Below, one piece after another: positions 1-10,626 of a stretch of 64,000 nt of DNA. The first letter of the stretch is position 1. Every line of letters starts with the position of its first letter. The position numbers and the translations under genes are program-made. This stretch comes from Gaeumannomyces sp. JS-464. Lineage: Eukaryota > Ascomycota > Sordariomycetes > Magnaporthales > Magnaporthaceae. Location: NCBI GenBank assembly GCA_002197995.1, contig NGZR01000003.1, positions 3,906,001 to 3,970,000 of the forward strand, read 5' to 3'. The notes under the pieces are model-generated. The model was not told the DNA's origin, searched no databases, and was given only the letters and a program-made list of their open reading frames with translations.

Positions 1-1496
1 GAAGTGCTCTCTAAGGTGACCACGACGGATACCAACGACACCATGAAGACCCAGCTTTACACCGCGCTCTACTTTATGAATCTGCTGCCGACCAACAAAA
101 CTGGGGAAAATCCCCTGTGGAAATCGGACGAACCCTATTACGACGACATTTTTACTTTTTGGGATACGGTACGTTGTTAATATCCACGGAGCACGAATCC
201 TTGCCTCCTGCCCTTTCGGGCCTCCAAGTGAACTATCGTTAACTGGCGCTTACAGTTCCGATGCACCACCTCACTCCTCCACATCCTCCAACCCAATGTT
301 TACGAAGAGTTCATCCGGTCGCTTATTGACGTTTGGCGACATGAGGGGTACGTAAGCGATGCCCGGTCGTCCAACTGGAACGGCGCCGTGCAGGGTGGCT
401 CCAACAGTGATAACGTGCTGGCCGATGCCTACGTCAAAGGTGTCCGCGGTGCCGTAAACTGGCGCGACGGCCTCGAGGCCATGCGCAAGAATGCCGAGGT
501 CACACCCGCCAAGACGGACGGCGACGGGCGTGATCCGTCCGGGCAGGTCAAGGAGGGCCGCGGCGCCCTCCCGGACTGGATTGAGCACGGCTTTATCACG
601 CCCCGCTACACCCGATCCGTCAGCCGCGCCGCCGAATACGCCGCCAACGACTTTGCGCTGCACCAAGTCGCCTCGGGGCTAGGCCGCACCGCCGACGCAG
701 ACAAGTACCTCGCGCGCTCGCGCCAATGGCGTAACCAGTGGAATCCCAACATGACGGCGCTGGAGCACTCCGGGTTCCTGGGCCCGCGCTCGCTCAAAGG
801 CTTCATCGACCAGGACCCTGTCACCTGCGGCGGTTGCTACTGGGGCGACTATTACTACCAGGCGCTTCCCTGGGAGTACTCGTTCAACGCGCACCACGAC
901 GTGGCGACAATCGTGGCCCTGGTCGGCGGCGCCGACGCCTTCGTCGATCGGCTCGACAAGCTTTTTACGCCAGGCCTGTAAGGTGGCAATGGGCGGTTCG
1001 GCAACACCATGTTCAACCCGGGCAACGAGCCCAGCTTCGGTTCGCCGTACTTGCATAACTTTGTTGGCCGCCAGGACCTTTCTGTGCGTCGCGGCCGCTT
1101 CGTCGCCAAATCCTACTACAGCCCTACCCCGGCCGACCTACCGGCAATAGCGACGCCGGCGCCATGGAGTCGTGGCTGCTGTGGAATATGATCGGCCTTT
1201 ACCCGCTCACGGGCCAAACGACGTTCCTGGTCGGGTCTCCCTGGTTCCGGGACCTGACCATCAGGCTTGAGGGAGGCGGCAAGCTCCACATCACGACGAC
1301 GGGCGCATCCGAGACCGACTTTTATGTGCAGTCGCTCAAGGTCAATGGCGAGGAGTGGGACAAATCCTGGGTTGCGTGGTCGGACGTTTTCGCGCGCGGC
1401 GGCACCATGGAGTTTGTGCTTGGCGCGGGCCCCAGGAGGTGGGATACGGGCCCGGCTCCGCCCAGCCCAGCCAGCAATGGACAACTGTCCGCATGA
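1..1496 (+). pseudogene. GH92 alpha-1,2-mannosidase, 3' part, disrupted
   Basis: The C-terminal half of a glycoside hydrolase family 92 mannosidase, a calcium-dependent exo-mannosidase family that is usually secreted in fungi. The reading frame enters at base 1. An 87-nt intron (169-255, GTACGT...TTACAG) carries an in-frame stop and joins two exons in the same frame. Family landmarks are GGSNSDNVLADAYVKGV (about 394-444), the NEPS motif near 1027 and GNSDAGAMESW near 1144-1176. The frame is broken twice: a TAA at 979-981 inside otherwise conserved sequence, and a one-base loss near 1141 (CTACCGGC where LPG is expected). The protein then reads to the stop at 1494-1496. The start lies left of the window. 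It could be a true pseudogene, or an intact gene with sequence errors. Confidence 0.8.
169..255 (+). other. intron in GH92 gene
   Basis: GTACGT donor and TTACAG acceptor, 87 nt, phase 0. Reading through it gives a stop at 178-180, whereas splicing joins FTFWDT to FRCTTS, the order expected in GH92 proteins. Confidence 0.7.
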
Positions 1497-2848
1497 TCAA
1501 TCGCACACTTGGGGTGTTAGGGAGGCCTAGCAGAGTACATGTGAGATACCGCTGATTCTCAATTGAAGGTTTTGCTTTTTCCCCCCCTCATTTTAAGCCG
1601 CCTCGCCCTAAATAGTCTCGGTCACAACAAAGGCGGTGCAAAACCCTGTTCCGCCAAGGCTACACACGCCCAGCTCACCAATCGATGACATTGGATCAGC
1701 CTTTTGCAGCCATCTATCGTTTCATCGTGACCGCCAGGTGTGGCCCGCAGCAGAAGCGCGAGCCACCACGCTAGCATCAGAGCCTCAAACACACGAAGGC
1801 AACCGCCGATCCGTGCAGGGATGGGGTGATAACGTCTCATGGATGCCGAGTCGCAACGAAGCCAACTGCGCGCGCCGCAAGCACCTAGGCAACCAATAAA
1901 AGCGTCCAAACAACATCCCAAGTCAGCGTTCTCGCCGCATTTCATGGCCCGTTTCGGCGCTTACGTGAATGGATGAAGTTTGTAGTAGAACAACCCGTGC
2001 CCACCCACCACGCGGTAGGAACCTAAGATTGGACCCTTGCGGAAGCCACAGGCTAGAGGGGTCAAGGATTGTCAAGGTATTCAGTTGTCTTTTCATTACC
2101 CTTTAGAGGTAAGTGGCTAAAGAGGATGCAAGAGGATGCAAGAGGCCAGTTCAAAGGTCGCGGTCAAGGCGGAGGAAAGACGAGGAAGCGCCCGGCATCA
2201 GCGAGAAGATTTGGGCACGTCCCTGAATGACTCAAGGTCCGTTCCAGGCCGTCAACAAAAACGCCGCGTTAATCCTACCTGCATGGAACCACTGCCGCAA
2301 CGGTGGTCCCAATGACGGCGCTGTATGCCACTCAACTCCCACCGAAGGCCAAAACCATATCTAGCAGGCGTCACTAATCTAAAGGTGGAAAAGTTTTGAA
2401 TAGTGAAGAGGCGGACAAGCTGAGGTGTGTCCGAAAAGCAAGAACTCAACGAGGTCGAGAAGGCGTTTTTGCAACTTTCTCGCCCCCTCGGGGGACGAAA
2501 TGGTTATTTAAAGACCATGCTGGACTCCTCCCTAATGTGCTCGAAGCAAATCTTTCCAGTAATCCCTGGGTCACATAAAAACTGTCTTTTGGTTCCATTC
2601 ATTTTAGGTTAGGTTCAGCTCACCACTCGCTCTGCCCCGCATTCCTGTGTTGACGCTCACTGCCACTTCCACTCAACTAAGCCCTAATTACCACTCGGCC
2701 GCCTGACGAAAACGACATAGTACTATCAGCCGCTCCCCGACGGTTATGGACAACTTCGTTTGTGGCCATCCCATTGTTGATCCTAATAACAATATCGACG
2801 CGTAGTAAGGTATATACTGACGCGGAGTGTTTGCGCAACTAGAAACAG
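1497..2848. other. intergenic, nothing recognised
   Basis: Mixed-composition sequence after the GH92 stop. Short open frames occur on both strands but none has a recognisable motif. A small direct duplication (AGAGGATGCA twice) lies near 2123-2145. Confidence 0.5.
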
Positions 2849-3286
2849 GTGTCCTTAGCCAATCCTCAGGGCAAGAGATGTATGGAGTTGCCTCATACCC
2901 ATCGTTCCTCCTCGACTGCCGCAAGCCGAACCCATGAATCACACAATCGCACGCCATGCCCTCCCGCAAACCGAGGCGGTACCATCACCGAAACTATCGA
3001 AACACACACTAATGTGTCTGGCCAAGCATCAACGCAACTTCCCGAAAGACACAAGGAACACTCAGAACGGCAGAATCAGGCCGTCAAGCCATCTGAACAT
3101 ACGACAAATTCCACCTACAGCCCTGCCGTTCGAACGTGGCTCGCTCAGAGGAAGGCTAGCGAGCCATTCAATACACTCAAACCCGACTCTAACACGCACT
3201 GGATTGACTCTGAGTGTGAGCTTGTCGGCGATATGAACCACGAGCTTGATTGTGAGACCATGATTGTGGAGATCATTGAGGGCTAA
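2849..3286 (+). CDS. possible small hypothetical protein (145 codons)
   Basis: An open frame of 145 codons, rich in Thr, Ser and His in its first half and acidic at its C-terminus (DCETMIVEIIEG). No domain, signal peptide or membrane segment is visible. The acidic, non-repetitive C-terminus looks more protein-like than the other frames in this stretch. The first codon is TTG rather than ATG in my reading, so an upstream exon would be needed or the frame is spurious. No function is proposed. Confidence 0.2.
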   Translation: MSLANPQGKRCMELPHTHRSSSTAASRTHESHNRTPCPPANRGGTITETIETHTNVSGQASTQLPERHKEHSERQNQAVKPSEHTTNSTYSPAVRTWLAQRKASEPFNTLKPDSNTHWIDSECELVGDMNHELDCETMIVEIIEG

Positions 3287-4203
3287 AGTGTAGACGAGGC
3301 TAGGAAGTCCGGGTTTTAAACGCGAATACCGGAATTCATGGTGGGCGAGAGAGGGGGATTTAATTGATTAATTAATTTCGCAAAGATAGAATGCCAGCAC
3401 CCGTCAACCATCATGTTCACGCCTCGCTATCCCAACACATCTATTAACTACCACTGGATTAAGCTTATTTAATTGGGCACCCATTCGAACTCCTTCCCGT
3501 TACTTAGCCGACGTGACCTGTACGTTGATAGCAAGAAAAAAAAGCTTGCAGCACCTTTGCCAGAGACTCCCTCCCAAGGCAGAATCGTAAGGCGAACATC
3601 ACAACCGTAAGCCAGCACGCCGACTTTGTCCTAGTCAGCCGCAGGCTATTCATAGCACAGGTGGCGTTTGAGCAGTAACATAGTGGCTGCCGGCTCGACC
3701 TCGCTGGCCCAGCTGAACATCACGAATGGCCACGTGAATTTTGCTTGATACCGAATCGGGATATCGATGATGTGACGGCAAATTCCGAGGACGGAGGACA
3801 ATCCCATAGGTAGGAGACACCATTGGCTGCTCAAAAACCGTGCGGTTGCCCAATCGTGCCCTGACTTCCCGAGGCCTCAACCTTGGCTTTGAGCGCCCGG
3901 CTGAAGGTTTCCCCTAGCCACACCGCATCCACACCCACACTCACTCCCACACAAGCCGGGCGGCCCTTCGGCTCGATGCTCATGGAATGTTCTGGCATGG
4001 CTGCATAACGCCGCGTATTAAACGCGCGAGTGAGCCAATACTGAAGCCCCCTCCCCGAAGGTCCAGCTATCTGGTGCTCTCAAGGACTAAGCGGGGATAA
4101 TCAAAGACTCCCGTGGCTTCTTTATTCTTCTCCAAGGCGCACAAATCTTCACGCTTAGGACTGCGAAATTTAATTCTGAATTTTCCTCGTATCCGCAAAC
4201 CCC
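3287..4203. other. intergenic, upstream of membrane protein gene
   Basis: No coding signal seen. It probably contains the promoter of the gene starting at 4204, but no clear TATA box can be assigned. A short AT-rich patch lies at 3358-3375. Confidence 0.4.
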
Positions 4204-5716
4204 ATGGAGACCCAAGTTCCTACAGTTGCAAATTTTCAGTTCTCAGACTGTGTCCCGGCGGCGAGATGGCTAGCCGCCACGTACCAGATGGAAGCCGGCT
4301 ACGACGCCAGCGCAGATGAATACCCCATCGGGTATGCCCTTGGCTACCTGCGCTCCATGCTGCGCGACGGCCCGTACGCGAACGCAACGGACGGGCAGCT
4401 ACTGGCTTGGTGGAAAACCATCTCCCAGTCGTGGGGCATGGTCGGCGAGCGCGACAAGCCCTTCGCTCGCGTCTGGGAGTTCCCCTACGACGGATACCCC
4501 GCCGAAATCTGCAAGAACATGGGCTTCGAGGGGGACCCGGACCTCTCTGGGAACGGCATCACCGTCTCGTTCTGGCTGGCCGCCTGGCTCAGCACCGCCT
4601 ACTTCTTCGCCGTTGTTGCCGACAAGACCCTGCTTGCCAGGGAGGCCAGAGGTAGACACCTGTCTAGCAGCCGGCACGAGTCGGGCCAGTACCCGCCAGT
4701 CTCGCGCGCCTCGGTGCATTTCCGGCTGTATGGCTTCCTGGAATCCTTGAACACCTTCCTGGAGTCGGCGCTCATTTTCGCCATCGCCATGCTCGGCGCC
4801 GTCATCGCGCGCTACCTGCTGCTGGCCAGTGAGTTTGGCCGCTCTGCACGCCAGTACGAGATCGTCACGGCCGGCTTCATGGCACACTTCTCCGTCCTTG
4901 TGCCCATCCTCCTCGAGTCCATCTCCGACGCCCTCCCCGCACCCACCTGCGTCTTATCCTGTGGTCCGTCGTCCTGGCCCTGTTCTCTGGCGTCACGGCT
5001 TTTGTCCGCATTTTGGAGCGGAAGCTCCTCGGCGTCGACATGAACCGCCTGTATCCTGCCCACCCCTGGACCAGGGGCTTCTACTGGTGGAACCACTGCC
5101 ACGACATCCACTTCTACGACCACATCTTGCGCAAGACGGCAGACGCCGGTGCCGTCATCATATTCATCAATGCGCTATGGTACTTGTATGCATTGCTGTA
5201 CCAGATCCCTGCCTGCAGGACGCAGTTTGACCGGATCGGGCGGCGGCGGTTTTTCCAACGGCTCGAGCCATACAAGCCCCAATTTCGGTTGCTCAACGCT
5301 TTCGTCTGTGGCGTCATGATGTGGCTGTTCCTGGGCATCTTTCATCTCTACCGCGAGGACGTCCTCCGGCGCGCCGGTGAGACAAACAAGGATGCGGTGT
5401 GGACATTTGGACAGGTCATGGCACTGGCTACTTGGCTACCCGTTATTTTTGACTTTGTCCACTTGTTGATTCGTAAGTCTTGCGATGGCCTGTGATCTTA
5501 CAATTTGGGTCTTGCTAATATGTTATTCCTCGCGTGTCTTGCACAGGTGGCCCTGAGAGAGCGTTAGGAGCAAAGGTCTCGACTCGGTATAGGGTCATTC
5601 TTGACAAGGGCTCCTCAGAGGCCCTACAGAGACAAGGCCACGCTCTTGTTCCAGATGCAGAAGGTGGCGTTATTCAGGAAGCTTCCGTTTCCGTAGTGGC
5701 CCCAAGGTCCCCGTGA
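4204..5716 (+). CDS. fungal 7-TM integral membrane protein, unknown function (one frameshift)
   Basis: Starts at the ATG at 4204. The first 110 residues are hydrophilic and contain a Cys-Lys-Asn-Met-Gly-Phe...GDPDLSGNGI stretch, like the CxxxxWxGxPDIxGxGV pattern of a fungal family of unknown membrane proteins. Seven hydrophobic segments follow, from ITVSFWLAAWL near residue 120 to VMALATWLPVIFDF in the last exon-1 part. The frame shifts once near 4938, where a C appears to be missing in CTCCCCGCAC. The next frame then continues the same protein (THLRLILWSVVLALFSG). An intron at 5473-5546 (GTAAGT...CACAG, 74 nt) splices LLIR to GPERALGAKV, ending at the TGA at 5714-5716. No function can be given. 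The single break in a C run may be a sequencing error. Confidence 0.65.
5473..5546 (+). other. intron in 7-TM gene
   Basis: GTAAGT donor, TTGCACAG acceptor, phase 1. It rejoins the frame to the hydrophilic C-terminal tail. Confidence 0.75.
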
Positions 5717-6021
5717 CAAACTGTACTTTCTCCTCGCAACAAGGCACTCGTTGTTGCATATGACCGACTTTACTTTTAGTGTATTTTATCCTTCAAGTTC
5801 TTAGCCAGGTCAAAATATTGCCAAGGGAAGCCTCCATCAGGTTGCCCAACTGACAAGCGGAGACGGGAGCCGCGGAGCCGAGGGGACGTGCTGGCCGGCT
5901 CAATTCACAATCCAACACTCAAAATCGTCGCTCTGGTCTCGCTTCTTTTCGTCGCCCTTTTTATCCAGCGACGCCACCAAGTCGGCCCTAGTCTAACGGT
6001 GGTCTTCCTCTTCCTGAGCAG

Positions 6022-7290
6022 CTGGTACGTTGCTCCAATCTGGGGCGTGGTCATTTCGATGCACGTCGAATACGCCACGGCGGGTGGACCGGGGTGTCTG
6101 TTCGGAACAACACCGAGGCGCACTGGGAAGTAGGCAGCGTCAACATCCTTGGAGGGCCGTTGCAGTACGCCCGGATTAGGGCGCTATCGGTGCCAGCACG
6201 CAGCAGCTCGGCGCGGGTAGGCGCCGCGTGGCGCCGGACGAGCGAGTGGACCAGCAGCACGACCACGAGAAGCCTACCCGTCGCGAGGCCCAGGAGCTGG
6301 CCGAGCTAGCTGAAGTCGACAGCGGTCTGGTCAAAGGTAGGCATGCGAACGGGTTCCGAGTCTAGGGAGACAATCTCGAAGCCGTGCACGCGCAACAGGA
6401 ATAGGCCCTGCGACACGAGCCAGTGCAGCAGCATGGTGGCCCCCATGAGCGGGATTGAGTATGTGAAGGGCAGCAACAGCGTGTAGCTGTACCGCTGCAT
6501 GCCCCAGGGTTGGGGCACGGGGAGGGGCTTCTTGCCCTGCAGCAGGAAGCGCGTCCACTCGTCGGCGACCAGCTGGCGGGTGAGGATGTTGTTATAGAAG
6601 ATGTACATAAAGCTTGCAATGACCTGGAACATGTTTGCCAGCAGCACGACCAACATCAGCGGGTAATGGTTGCTTTCGGTGTTGAAAGCGATGAACCAGG
6701 GGTCGGCGCTGTGAAGCCCACGGGCCCAGATGGCGCGTATACCGATGTCGTACCACTCCTTCAGGAGGATGAGGAAGTCGAGGAAAAAGCAAAGGGGAAT
6801 GAAGATTCCAATCGCGAACCTGGTGGCAGAGTCGGGATACAAGCATCGCGCGAAGCAAGGTCAAGTCGACTCACAGCGAAAGGGAAACGATCCATGTGGT
6901 CGAACCGGCCGTGGCGAACCACGTGGGACGAGATGGGGCGCCCCATGCTTGTTCCTCCATCTCAATGCGCTGGGGCAATGGGCCTGGATACTTGAGGTAG
7001 GATGCAATCGCATGGCCCATGAGCACCATTGGCCTGACCTGCTCGTCGTCTATTCGGATGGGAGAATTCGGCCGGGGCGCCTCTACGACGGAGGGGCTAG
7101 CCTTGGCGCCGGACACGATATTGCCCCACAAAGCCGAGATGAGTGTTATCGGCTTCCGTCTACGCCTCTCATCATCGGCGCCGGACGGGGGCTGAAAGTC
7201 AGTGACCTTTGCTCCGGATCTGGATTGCATCCACAGCCAGGATAAGCAGCGTCTCGATCCCCGTACTGACGGCTATGGCGAGAGACAGGT
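6022..7290 (-). pseudogene. DUF6536-family membrane protein, truncated and frameshifted
   Basis: Reads leftward. The blocks match the C-terminal two thirds of fungal DUF6536-containing multi-pass proteins. In order: a TM-like stretch near 7281-7205 (TGIETLLILAVDAI), PPSGADDERRRR...ISALWGNIVSG, VLMGHAIASYLKYPGP, an intron at 6820-6874 (GTGAGT...ACCAG, 55 nt), and then TM segments. These include the family motifs LVADEWTRF, QRYSYTLLLPF and LLHWLVSQGLFL. The last family block (AGTDSALI, then VPNRHPGPP...TTPQIGATYQ) lies downstream of the stop at 6306, split over other frames. The N-terminal domain that gives the family its name is absent upstream of 7290. I see at least three frame breaks. It faces the 7-TM gene tail to tail. 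Confidence 0.65.
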
Positions 7291-8032
7291 GGGTGCTTTA
7301 GTGCAAGCCGCACTTATCATGTCTGCGTCGCCCCCGTCCCCCAGAGCCTGACTGACAGGCTGACAGGCGGGGCCGGCCCCAGAGTGGCGCAGCCGCACAC
7401 GCGAGCCGAGGCTGAAACTGGGCTGGGCGCTTACAAGCGGGTGCCATCTTCTGCAGGTCGTATTTGGTGTATGGCGTCACAGCCAAATAGGGCGGAGGTA
7501 TTAACCTCTGCGATCAAGGTCTTTACTTGCCTCCCATGCTCTCCAAAGCCGGCGCCAGCTGTATATAAAAACAAAACGCCACGCATAGTAACGCCACTGC
7601 AATGGTTGAAACGATAATGTTCGAGATTACCGCGTTTATCCAGCTTTTAATATGGAATTTCAATTGCCCGAGTTCCCTTTTGCCCTCCTCCGCAACACGT
7701 CAATATCCTCCCCGACGACATGTTCCGTTGTGCTGGAACCATATCGAAAAAGGGCTGAAGTACGACGGCTAGATCAACAATTCACCCCATCAATCCCTAG
7801 GCGCCACTAATTTGACTAGCCCTCGAAGTCGGATGACACAAGCGGTCGGCCAAACTTTTCTTCTCGGTTTTGGGTTCAGCTCGCAATCCAGACTCAAGAC
7901 GGCTAATCTTTGCAGAGCTCGGTATCGAGTAACCTTTGCCCCACCTGTCCAGTTTCCTGAGGAGTGATACATATAAAAATAAGAGGTTCAAACCAAGAAA
8001 GCTGTTGGTAGGAGTGGTACTCCTGTAGGCAC

Positions 8033-8144
8033 GGAGATCTCCTAAAAGGAAAGAACAAAGATCTATAGATCTGGAACTGGTGTCTGTAGTGATGCATGTC
8101 TGTGTAGGGATCTAGTTACAGGAAGGGGATCACAAGATCCCCTT
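8033..8144. repeat. cluster of palindromes and a 9-bp hairpin
   Basis: GGAGATCTCC (8033-8042) and AGATCTATAGATCT (8059-8072) are perfect palindromes. AAGGGGATC/GATCCCCTT (8123-8144) forms a 9-bp stem around the loop ACAA. A GC-rich palindrome GGCCCGTGGGCC follows near 8167. Such clusters occur in LTRs of fungal retrotransposons, but I could not define LTR ends or a target duplication here. Confidence 0.5.
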
Positions 8145-8881
8145 TTGTAGGCTCGTGGGAGCGCACGGCCCGTGGGCCTGCGGCTCCACGAGGCGTGGGC
8201 CCTTTCTGGATGCACGCGCTAGATCACGTGGATCAACAAAAGCCGTCTATTATCACTCCCCGGCTAGGATATTTGTCCGCAAACTTCAAAGTAATTATCG
8301 AAAATTAACCCAATAAGACCAGGCCTGTTCTACGTAACCCCCATGACATAAAGTCACTCTATCCTGAGCCTATCAAAAGCAATTCTAGGCTTTCACCCAT
8401 CATTTAAGTTAAGTATCCCTCAAGCTGTTCTGCATAGCTTTTAACCACATTATGCCACACGCTACCCTAGGTGCATGCCCAAATTATCCTCGCCCTGCAA
8501 TTTCTCGGGTCCTAAACTGGGGACTCGTAACGGGGCATTCTGTGTTCGAGGGAGCAATGATGAGTGAAGGATATATAAACACACACCCGCAAAGCCATAG
8601 CTATATCAGACCAAGTTCATTCTTCAGCCTACAGAGGTTCAATTGACTGGTTGCATTATTTATCTGCGCTTGCCATGAAGAAGGCAGACTACCAGGGTTA
8701 CCTTGGAATTTGAATTCCTTAACCCCTTGATCAATTCAGCCAATGACTGTATCGCCATCCCTCCATGTTAATTCCTATTTACCACCACTGAACCTCTTTA
8801 CTGACGTAGCCGAGTGCCGATTCCGCTCCCCGCGGGCTTTTTGCTAGTCTAGGTAATTTTTCAGGCTTCCGTTTTCCGCAG

Positions 8882-8919
8882 CTCGAGGTGATCTGGGTTC
8901 ACGGACCCAGGGCCTCGAG
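8882..8919. repeat. interrupted inverted repeat
   Basis: CTCGAGG (8882-8888) pairs with CCTCGAG (8913-8919), and inside it CTGGGT (8893-8898) pairs with ACCCAG (8905-8910) around the loop TCACGG. Role unknown. Confidence 0.5.
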
Positions 8920-10312
8920 GCAACGACCTGGGCAAAGTTGACCCATCAAAAGTCAAAACGAGAGATCAGCTTAAATGGCCAGATTCGGGCAAATAAGTTT
9001 CTTGGATAGGGACCACCGTGGCTGCGAGAAAGAGAGAGACTGCGTGTTGGGATGAATAATTTTGTTTCCGATCAGGAAAATGGCCCTCCTGAAGCTGGGG
9101 TTGTGCTCGAATTGGCCGCCCCGAACAGGTCAAAGGGTGACTCGACGGGAAAACGGCACCAGACAAGCGTAAAGTGCTGGCTTTCCCATCCCAATCTTGT
9201 GGCTCGTGGTTGTTGAGACACCTGTCATGTCTCGAGTAGATAAATACAGCCAGCCCCGTCTGTCGTCACATGGTGTTTGTCTGTAATTAATTTGAGATTC
9301 CCTGCTGCACGTGTGTCCGTGCAGTTTCCCTGACGGACATCTCGGCATCGATATGGCCGCTTAATAGTAGGTTAGGCGACGGACCGCGTCGCTCGAACTC
9401 CCAGTGCCAACAGCAGGCTCGCTCGCCTGGCGCCCTAATAGCGAGCGGGGAGCAGCCCAGTCGACCCACGGAAGTCTACTCTCAAATGCACGTGCTTCCC
9501 GTCAAGACAAGCCATCCATCCAGGGGGCTCGCTAGGTTCCGCTACGCTCGCGACACTTGCCCTTTGGGAACTGGGGGATGCGCGATCAAGAGCACACTAG
9601 AGCAAAACCGTCGTGCATGCAGCAGCACCTAGGGCTAGGCTTGGAAAGACCGCAGGCCATCACCCGCATCGCGAGTCGACATGCCATTTTTATCGGATTA
9701 ATCTACCAAACACCGATCTGGAGCGTGTTGCACGCAAGCGCTCGGATGGGCGGTGCCGGCAACGCGAGGATCGAGCCGCACGTGTTCTTGAGAAGAAATG
9801 CAGGCCGTGCAGCAGCAAGCCGAGCACCGGCGGGTGCGGAACAAAACAACATGGGAAATGGGATGAATTTTGGACGTATTTCCATCCCTTCCACGTCCTC
9901 GGGAGCGCGTCGACCCGGGAGTAAGCAAAACACTCCTCTGAGCGCCGCGGCTTGCCCGCGCGATGGCCGAATGCCGACGCCGCGAGCCGATGATATTATT
10001 CATCTCGAGCTCTCCAGCCCTGCCGTCGGGTTCCTCTTCGATCGGGGTATGTGCCTACATGAGCACTGCCGGCTTTGCCAAACCTTGGGAGGAACTTTGG
10101 AGAGTCGCTCTATCTGGTGCGAACCCGACGTTTCCGCCCGCGATCGGCTGGCAGACGATTCAGCACCTCAGCAGAGATTTGAACGGAAAGTTATGTTGGG
10201 ACGAATCTAAAGAGGAAATTTTCGGTACATATCGAGAGGGTCTCCCCCCCTTTCCGGCGATGGAGCTCAGAAGCCGGTGGAGCGCCTCTTGTAGCACCCC
10301 ATCGTGAACCCA

Positions 10313-10318
10313 TATAAA
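10313..10318 (+). promoter_or_regulatory. TATAAA box, candidate for the SOD gene
   Basis: A TATAAA sits about 310 bp before the SOD start codon, with no ATG-initiated gene in between. Assignment is by position only. Confidence 0.35.
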
Positions 10319-10626
10319 ACCGCTGGGAAACTGTTGCCTGGCAAAGGGGAGACATCCGCCTCAAAGTCCGCGCCCGCCTCGCTGAACATTAGCAAGGCCC
10401 TGGTGAGGGCTCCCTCACACAGTCCCCAACAATGGTCCTAGGTCGTGTGCAGGTGGACAGCAAGAGACCGGGAACAAGGACCTGTTTTCTAGGACTCTCA
10501 GTCCGCCCCGGAACTAAGGAACCAGAAAAAACGGGCAGCAACAGCGCCAGCGACCTCCAGGCGGCTCCGAGGCCAGAGACACGACACAGGTAGACAAAGA
10601 AGGCGCGCACCTCCCACACACGGAAG

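Larger units (their letters stand above)
7291..10312. other. intergenic, palindrome-rich, possible old transposon debris
   Basis: Three kilobases without a convincing gene. A frame of 217 codons (9557-10210) has no family features and is overlapped by equally long antisense frames. The 8.0-8.2 kb part holds several perfect palindromes and hairpins, listed separately. Confidence 0.45.

Noticed and set aside
8098..8250. LTR call for the palindrome-rich stretch
   Set aside because: TG and CA candidates exist, but no matching 5-bp duplication or second copy was found in the window.
9557..10210. 217-codon open frame
   Set aside because: Overlapped by similar-length frames on both strands, no family features.
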